Assembly: GCF_008000935.1 (NCBI RefSeq)
Contig: NZ_CP042831.1
Coordinates: 2,790,001-2,854,000 of the forward strand
DNA: 64,000 nucleotides
DNA from: Flavobacterium alkalisoli
GTDB lineage: Bacteria > Bacteroidota > Bacteroidia > Flavobacteriales > Flavobacteriaceae
Direction of reading: 5' to 3'
Positions 58,805-64,000 of this stretch are shown here, one piece after another (within the stretch, counting starts at the first letter, position 1; every line of letters starts with the position of its first letter). The notes beneath the pieces are model-generated. The model worked only from the letters and a program-made list of their open reading frames with translations, had not been told where the DNA came from and made no database searches. Position numbers and translations under genes: made by a program.

Positions 58805-59371
58805 TTACACGTTAATTTCTGTAATCTCAATTGCTTCTCCCGGTTGCAGATTGCCCAATTGAATATTACCAATTCGTACTCTCACTAATCGTAATGTTGG
58901 AAACCCCACAGCCGATGTCATCTTTCGTACCTGCCTAAATTTACCTTCAGTAACAGTAATACTAACCCACGAGGTGGGGCCGTGGCGTTCATCTCTTATT
59001 TTCTTTCCTCTTTCGGGTAAATCAGGAACACCATTTATCTTAAATGCTTTGCAGGGTAGTGTAATATACTTTTTACCCTTAAAGCCAATTTCCACACCGT
59101 TTTGTAACTGTTGAACCGATTCATCAGTTATATCGCCATCAACCTGTGCATAATATTCCTTTTCAACTTTCTTACTTCTAACAATTTCGCTCATCATACC
59201 ATCGGTAGTGAGTATAATTAATCCTTCAGAATCCTCATCAAGTCTGCCTATAGCCATTGTACCTTCAGGAAAATCATGTAATTCTCCCAAAAGTTTTTTG
59301 TTACGTTTTAAATTATAGATAAACTGACTAAGGTAACCGAAAGGCTTATATAGTAAAAAGTGATGATGCAT
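58805..59371 (-). CDS. Pseudouridine synthase, RsuA/RluE family
   Basis: The start is taken at 59371 (MHHHFLLYKPFGYLSQF, 188 residues). The longer frame to 59449 would run through the operator-promoter region of the divergent operon. GRLDEDSEGLIILT holds the catalytic Asp. Further family features are KPFGYLSQF at the start, EKEYYAQVDG, and the C-terminal VTEGKFRQVRKMTSAVGFPTL. It lacks an N-terminal S4 domain, as in RluE, which modifies 23S rRNA. Cytosolic. Confidence 0.9.
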   Translation of the reverse strand: MHHHFLLYKPFGYLSQFIYNLKRNKKLLGELHDFPEGTMAIGRLDEDSEGLIILTTDGMMSEIVRSKKVEKEYYAQVDGDITDESVQQLQNGVEIGFKGKKYITLPCKAFKINGVPDLPERGKKIRDERHGPTSWVSITVTEGKFRQVRKMTSAVGFPTLRLVRVRIGNIQLGNLQPGEAIEITEINV

Positions 59372-59413
59372 CGATTTTAATTTGCACAAATGTAAAAAAT
59401 TTAAACTTTTACA

Positions 59414-59457
59414 TTGTGTAACCAAAAGGTTTCTTATATTTGTAACCAATCGGTTAC
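59414..59457 (+). promoter_or_regulatory. Promoter with two palindromic operators (SRPBCC-arsR operon)
   Basis: TTG (59414-59416) and TATATTTG (59435-59442), 18 bases apart, match the Bacteroidota promoter consensus. Operator 1, GTAACCaaaaGGTTtC (59418-59433), lies in the spacer. Operator 2, GTAACC-AATC-GGTTAC (59442-59457), is a perfect palindrome covering the end of the -7 element and the expected start site. The spacing (24 bases) puts both sites near the same face. The likely binder is the ArsR-type protein encoded downstream. Confidence 0.8.
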
Positions 59458-59481
59458 TTAAAATCAGTCAAAATTAATTAT

Positions 59482-59943
59482 ATGGAATCAAAAAATCTTG
59501 AAATTAAAGCAGCTGTACAGGTTTTAAAGCCTGTATCTGAAGTATATGAAGCGATAGTTAATCCTGTTCAAATGTCAAATTATTTTATTAACGACAGTAC
59601 AGGAAGGATGGAAGAGGGAATTAACCTTATATGGCACTTTCCTGAAATAAAGGATATTGATGTTCCTGTTGAGGTAGGAAAGATAGTGAAGGATAAGTAT
59701 ATTTCTTATCGATGGGATATAGGTGATATAAAAACCCTTATTGAGATGAATCTTGAGCCTTATGAAGAAAATGCAACCGTAATTACCATAACCGAAAAAG
59801 GAATGGAAAATAATGAGGGAGGTATAAAATGGTTAAAAGAAAATACAGAAGGCTGGGCTAATTTTTTGGCCTGCCTAAAAGCCTGGCTTGAATATGGAAT
59901 ACACTTAAGAAAAGGGGCTTTTGACTTTAGATTTAAAAAATAA
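59482..59943 (+). CDS. SRPBCC (AHSA1-like) domain protein, first copy
   Basis: This 153-residue protein has an AHSA1/SRPBCC fold: VQVLKPVSEVYEAIVNPVQM (opening strand and helix), LIWHFPEI in the middle and a C-terminal helix WANFLACLKAWLEYGIHLRK. Such domains bind hydrophobic ligands or act in stress. The next gene, an ArsR-type regulator, starts ten bases after its stop. First gene of a three-gene operon controlled by the palindromic operators upstream. Confidence 0.88.
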   Translation: MESKNLEIKAAVQVLKPVSEVYEAIVNPVQMSNYFINDSTGRMEEGINLIWHFPEIKDIDVPVEVGKIVKDKYISYRWDIGDIKTLIEMNLEPYEENATVITITEKGMENNEGGIKWLKENTEGWANFLACLKAWLEYGIHLRKGAFDFRFKK

Positions 59944-59952
59944 ATGTAATAA

Positions 59953-60267
59953 ATGAGAAGAGATGTTTTTCAGGCAATTGCCGATCCTACGCGCAGGGAA
60001 ATAATTAATATGCTGGCAAAAAAGGAGCTTAACCTTAATGCCGTGGCAGATAATTTTTCTATTAGCCGACCTGCTATATCCAAGCATATTAAGATACTTA
60101 CCGAATGCGGACTTGTTGTTATAAAGCAACAGGGTAGGGAACGATATTGTCGTGCCGAGCTGAAAAAACTCAAAGAGGTTGCAGAATGGACAGAACGTTA
60201 TAAAGAATTTTGGAATCAAAAACTGGATGCTTTGGGCAGCTTTCTTGAAAACGAACAAGCTAAATAA
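59953..60267 (+). CDS. ArsR-family winged-helix repressor
   Basis: The 104-residue regulator has the ArsR winged helix-turn-helix: IADPTRREIINMLAKKEL, the recognition helix SRPAISKHIKILTECGLV and the wing IKQQGRERYCRAEL. No Cys-x-Cys metal motif of ArsR/SmtB is present, so the effector is probably not arsenite or zinc; regulators of this type beside SRPBCC genes are common. It likely represses its own operon at GTAACC-N4-GGTTAC. The second SRPBCC gene follows after seven bases. Confidence 0.9.
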   Translation: MRRDVFQAIADPTRREIINMLAKKELNLNAVADNFSISRPAISKHIKILTECGLVVIKQQGRERYCRAELKKLKEVAEWTERYKEFWNQKLDALGSFLENEQAK

Positions 60268-60274
60268 TATAAAT

Positions 60275-60706
60275 ATGGAAACAACAACTAAACCATTAAC
60301 TTTAGAACGCACTTACAATGCTACTGCAGACAGGGTATGGACTGCTATTACCGATGTCAGCAAAATGAGGCAATGGTATTTTGACCTTGAAGCTTTTGAA
60401 CCAAGAGTAGGATTCAAATTTCAATTCGCAGCAGGGTGTGAAGGAGAAGACGATTATATACATCTTTGCGAAGTTACTGAAGTGGATGAAGGTAAAAAGA
60501 TTACTTACAGCTGGAAATATGAAGATAGGGAAGGGATGTCTTATGTTACATGGGAACTCTTTCCTGAAGGTGATAAAACCAAACTTGTATTAATCCATAA
60601 AGGACTGGAAACATTTCCTCCTCACAAGGATTTTACAAGAGATTCTTTCAATGGAGGATGGACTCACTTTTTGGGTGCCCTGCAGGAATACGTGGAAAAC
60701 AAATAA
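60275..60706 (+). CDS. SRPBCC (AHSA1-like) domain protein, second copy
   Basis: The start is the ATG at 60275 (METTTKPLTLERTY, 143 residues), seven bases after the regulator stop. SRPBCC features: YNATADRVWTAITDVSKMRQWY, GFKFQFAAGCEGED, ITYSWKYEDREGMSYVTWEL and a C-terminal FNGGWTHFLGALQEYVE. The two SRPBCC proteins of this operon have different ligand pockets and only distant similarity. Third and last gene of the operon. Confidence 0.9.
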   Translation: METTTKPLTLERTYNATADRVWTAITDVSKMRQWYFDLEAFEPRVGFKFQFAAGCEGEDDYIHLCEVTEVDEGKKITYSWKYEDREGMSYVTWELFPEGDKTKLVLIHKGLETFPPHKDFTRDSFNGGWTHFLGALQEYVENK

Positions 60707-60710
60707 TAAA

Positions 60711-60737
60711 AGAGCCGGATTATACCGGCTTTTTTTA
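60711..60737. terminator. Bidirectional terminator
   Basis: AGCCGG-attata-CCGGCT (60713-60730) with T-run after it closes the SRPBCC operon and overlaps the thiolase end on the minus side. Confidence 0.88.
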
Positions 60738-62015
60738 TTTTTCAAGTATCACTGTTATTCCCTGTCCGCCTGCAGCACATACAGATATAAATCCTTTACC
60801 GGAACCTTTTTCGTTAAGTAGTTTTGCCATAGTTGCCAGTATTCGGCCTCCTGTTGCTGCAAAAGGATGCCCTGCCGCGAGGCTACTTCCGTTAACGTTC
60901 AGTTTAGAACGGTCTATAGCTCCAAGGTTTTCTTCTAAACCAAATTCTTTAGTAAGTTCAGGGCTTTCCCAAATTTTTAATGTTGCCAATACTTGCGCAG
61001 CAAAAGCCTCATGAATTTCATAAAAGTCAAAATCCTGAAGTTTCATTCCTGCTTTCTTCAACATTTTTGGAGCAGCATAAATAGCAGAAAGTAACAGGTT
61101 ATGTTTGTTTTGAATGTATTCTATAGCGGCTATTTCGGCATGAGTTATATAAGCCAGTATCGGTAAGTTGTTTTGCTGTGCCCATTCTTCACTTGCAAGT
61201 AATATACATGAAGCGCCATCGGTTAGGGGAGAAGAGTTACCTGCTGTAAGGCTGCCGTTCTCTTTATCGAAAGCTGGTTTTAATTTGGCCAGTTTTTCGA
61301 TAGAACTATCTCTTCGCATGTTATTATCAAATAGCAATCCTTTATATGGTGTTATCATATCGTCAAAAAAGCCCCTGTCTAAAGCAGAAGCCATTTTTTG
61401 ATGGCTTTCCAGAGAAAACCGGTCCTGATCTTCTCTTGATATTTTATAATATTTAGCCGTGTATTCTGTATGTCCGCCCATAGATAGTCCCGTTCCGGGC
61501 TCTATATTCATTGGGGCGATAGGGGTAAAGTCTTTTAAATTTATCTGTAACAGTTTCTTTATTTTATCCATTGTGGATTTGCTTCGCCTTACAGATAACA
61601 GTATAGAACGAATATGTTCATTAAGGACTAGAGGAACATTACTTGTAGAGTCTACTCCTCCTGCGATACCACAATCCAATTGGCCTAAGGCTATTTTATT
61701 AGCTATATACACTGCCGATTCTATACCGGTATTACAAGCCTGTTCTATATCACACGCAGGAGTTTTTGGGTCAAGAGATGAGGCCAATACACATTCACGC
61801 ATTAGGTTTATTTCCCAACTATGTTTTATAACAGCACCTCCGGCAACTTCACCCAACTGCTTTCCTGCAAGGTTGTATTTGTCAATTAATCCGCCTAATG
61901 CCGCTGTCATCATGTCCTTATTTCCGGCATTAGCATAAGTCGTGTTTTGTCTTGCAAAAGGAATTCTGTTATAGCCTACTATTGCTACTTTCCTTAATTG
62001 TTTTCCTGATAGCAT
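60735..62015 (-). CDS. Thiolase (acetyl-CoA C-acyltransferase, FadI-like)
   Basis: The 426-residue thiolase has the nucleophile Cys94 in IEQACNTGIESA, His in YEIHEAFAAQVL and HPFAATGGR, and the C-terminal CAAGGQGITV with the second catalytic Cys. The N-terminal VAIVGYNRIPFARQNT is the FadI/trifunctional-enzyme beta-subunit type, which cleaves 3-ketoacyl-CoA in beta-oxidation. No alpha-subunit gene is adjacent, so it may act with an enzyme encoded elsewhere. Confidence 0.92.
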   Translation of the reverse strand: MLSGKQLRKVAIVGYNRIPFARQNTTYANAGNKDMMTAALGGLIDKYNLAGKQLGEVAGGAVIKHSWEINLMRECVLASSLDPKTPACDIEQACNTGIESAVYIANKIALGQLDCGIAGGVDSTSNVPLVLNEHIRSILLSVRRSKSTMDKIKKLLQINLKDFTPIAPMNIEPGTGLSMGGHTEYTAKYYKISREDQDRFSLESHQKMASALDRGFFDDMITPYKGLLFDNNMRRDSSIEKLAKLKPAFDKENGSLTAGNSSPLTDGASCILLASEEWAQQNNLPILAYITHAEIAAIEYIQNKHNLLLSAIYAAPKMLKKAGMKLQDFDFYEIHEAFAAQVLATLKIWESPELTKEFGLEENLGAIDRSKLNVNGSSLAAGHPFAATGGRILATMAKLLNEKGSGKGFISVCAAGGQGITVILEK

Positions 62016-62057
62016 AATATGATTTTTTATCCTACTAATTTACAAATAAATAAAATG

Positions 62058-62085
62058 AAAAAAGCAGCCCATTGGGCTGCTTTTT
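62058..62085 (-). terminator. Terminator of the OmpA-family gene
   Basis: AAAGCAGCCC (62061-62070) pairs with GGGCTGCTTT (62074-62083) with A- and T-runs on both sides. It lies between the OmpA-family stop and the thiolase start. Confidence 0.88.
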
Positions 62086-62106
62086 ATTGGTGGTTTGTTA
62101 AGTCCT

Positions 62107-63977
62107 CTATTTTTTCACGATTACAAACTCAGAGCGTCTGTTCTTAGCATGCTCTTCCTCTGTACATTTGTCTTTACAGTCAACAAGTGGCTGGCTCTCA
62201 CCATAACCCTGTCCTGAGATGCGCTCCTTGGCAATGCCTTTGGAGATTACATACTGAACAGTAGATTTTGCCCTTCTGTTAGAAAGGTTCATGTTGTACT
62301 GGTCACTACCACGGTTATCGGTGTGTGCCTTAACCATGATCGTCATCTCCGGATGGCTCTTCATTACCTCTACTAACTTGTCTAGCTCAAAGGCAGCCTC
62401 TTTGGTGATGTTGCTCTTATCAAATTCAAAGAAGATGTCGTTAAGGGTAATTACTTCTCTATCAATAATCTCCTCGATCGGTTTCAGGTCAGCCATAACG
62501 TTCACCTCACCACCATGGGTTTTGGCAATCGGGAAGCTGTTCTGCTCATAACCCGTCATGCTGGCCTGGATGGTATAGGCCCTGTCACAATCAACATTGT
62601 AAACTACCTTACCTCCTGCATCTGCAGTCCTGGTCTCAATAACATTGTTCCTCTCATCAAGGATCGATACCCTGGCGCTTGCCAGCGGTTTGCCCGTGTT
62701 GGCATCCCTTACCATTACAATAGCCTCAACGCCACAGATTGGCGTTGCGCTGTAAAGCTGGTCAACACCTGTCCTGTTACTGCTGAAGAAACCGATGTTC
62801 TTCCGGTCATTGAAACTGAAGGCAAAGTCATCCTGTCCTGAGTTGATTGGTAAGCCAACGTTCATTACTTCTGTTCCTTTCTTCAGGTCCACCAAAACAC
62901 GTCCAGTGCTCCAAAGCCTTTCCTTCCGTCTGAGGAGAAGTACAGCTTGCCCTCTGAGGTGATGTATGGGAAATTGTCATTGGCTGGGGTGTTGATCTTA
63001 TCCCCAAGGTTCTGTGGCTCACCATAGGTGTTGTTGCCCTTAACCTCCACCTTCCAGATATCGTTGCCGCCCTGGCCTCCCGGACGGTTCGAAACAAAGT
63101 AAAGCGTCTTGCCGTCTGCACTGATGGCAGGGTTACCTGTTGAGTAGGTCTTCTCGTTGAAAGGAAGCGGCTGGATGTTACCCCATTTGCCGTCAGCCTT
63201 GGTAGCCTTGTAAAGGTATACCTGGCCCAGTTTAAGGTTGTTGTCCTTATCCCTCTCAAACTGTTTGCTCTCCTTAAAGCTCTCGCTGGAGAAATACATC
63301 GTGTTACCGTCTGCGCTTACCGCTGCAGGGCCGTCGTGCCATTTGCTGTTCACATCGGCAATAGGGGTCGGCTCACTAAGGGTACCGTCGGCATTATAGG
63401 TAGCCATGTACATATCAAGGAACGGCTGTTCGTTAGCCCCGTAGGTCTTCCTTGCCGTATTTCTTGCGCTGGTGAAGTAGAAGTTGTTGTCATCGGTAAG
63501 TACCGCACCAAAGGAGCTGTACTTCTCATCGTTGATGTCCAGCTTCTTCTCATCAAACAATCTTGTCTGGTTCCTTAATTTCGGAAGGTAGTCAGGGTCT
63601 TTCATAAAGGCCACAGACCTCTCGTCATTCGGCTTTAACTGGGCAAACTTACGCATCTGCGCATTAGCCTCCTCATACCTGCCTTCGGCCTTAAGCATCT
63701 GGGCATAGTGGTAATAGATCTCAGCTTCCTGCTGGCTCTCGGTAGCCTTGGCATACCATTTTACCGCCTCCTTGCTGTTAAAGACATTGTAGTAGCTCTC
63801 GGCCAGCTGCCTGTAAACATAAGGGTCGCTCTTGCCTGATAGCTTCATATATTCATTGGCGGCATCAACATATTCCATCCTGGCATACAGCTTGTCCGCC
63901 TTCTCGGTTTCCCTGCTCTGTGCCATGGCAAACTGTGCTGCCAGCATAAAACTTAAACTGATATATAGGTTCTTCAT
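62107..63977 (-). pseudogene. OmpA-family envelope protein (TPR - beta-propeller - OmpA), frameshifted
   Basis: Two adjoining frames together encode one protein of about 620 residues. The first (63977 to 62883) has a signal peptide (MKNLYISLSFMLAAQFAMA), TPR-like helices (about residues 25-130) and WD40/PD40-like repeats (e.g. AISADGKTLYFVSNRPGG). The second (about 62895 to 62107) continues the propeller, then has a carboxypeptidase-regulatory-like domain and a C-terminal OmpA domain with NMNLSNRRAKSTVQYVISKG, binding peptidoglycan. The break is in a run of four T residues on the minus strand (GTGTTTTGG near 62896-62899); five T would read through as DVFLVDLKKG. A genuine mutation, programmed slippage or a sequencing error are all possible. 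Base composition is richer in G/C than in neighbours. Confidence 0.85.
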
Positions 63978-64000
63978 TTTTCTTGGTCGCTTTTAGGTTA

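Noticed and set aside
59372-59449. N-terminal extension of the pseudouridine synthase to 59449
   Set aside because: The extra 26 codons cross the promoter-operator region of the divergent operon, and the family begins near MHHHFLLYKPFG.

Overview
The window looks like chromosomal DNA of a Flavobacteriaceae member (phylum Bacteroidota). The evidence is AT-rich DNA, Bacteroidota-type promoters (TTG / TAnnTTTG) with few Shine-Dalgarno sequences, lipoproteins that start MKKxxx and end in a short SC lipobox, and family content typical of the group: bacillithiol synthase BshA, lipoprotein TamL with TamB, DUF3667, DUF4266/DUF3570 and HutG of the formimidoylglutamase type. No rRNA, tRNA, CRISPR array, transposase or phage structural gene was seen. 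Genes are packed tightly; no gene-free stretch exceeds about 300 bases.

Layout. 1-3.1 kb: the end of a serine hydrolase, a DUF1801 protein, bshA and a PrcB-like lipoprotein. 3.1-6.5 kb (minus strand): a tight operon with two sister lipoproteins, an exported endonuclease/phosphatase-fold enzyme, a very small ABC system and a small conserved protein. 6.6-16.6 kb: housekeeping genes (acetyltransferases, DEAD-box helicase, histidine-degradation genes hutG and hutI, CorA, fumC). 16.9-18.5 kb: a fluoride-riboswitch aptamer in front of a CLC-F fluoride/proton antiporter. 18.5-23 kb: a red/far-red light module (bacteriophytochrome, heme oxygenase, two single-domain receivers, AraC-type regulator). 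24.5-25.6 kb: a HipA-like kinase with DUF3037. 26.5-27.7 kb: an isolated, very AT-rich orphan gene. 27.7-32.7 kb: a six-gene operon (thioredoxin, ApbE, DUF4266, DUF3570, response regulator, histidine kinase). This is the best candidate here for a poorly described system, probably an exported, flavin- or thiol-based redox or metal function under its own two-component control.

32.9-46.8 kb: cell-wall enzymes (NlpC/P60, L,D-transpeptidase), a LysR/MdaB-type divergent pair, a small orphan cluster with an XRE regulator, an M28 peptidase, and stress-type genes (PfpI/DJ-1, SpoIIAA-like, PNPOx-like, BrkB). 47-51.3 kb: NDH-2 and an unusual single protein joining an XRE DNA-binding domain, a membrane domain and a penicillin-binding-protein-like serine hydrolase. 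51.3-58.7 kb: tamL-tamB for outer-membrane assembly. 59.4-60.7 kb: an ArsR-type regulator between two SRPBCC genes, with two palindromic operators over a textbook promoter. 60.7-64 kb: a thiolase and an OmpA-family envelope protein broken by a one-base frameshift.

All calls come from reading the sequence and recalling protein families; no database search was run. Promoter and terminator positions were placed by eye.
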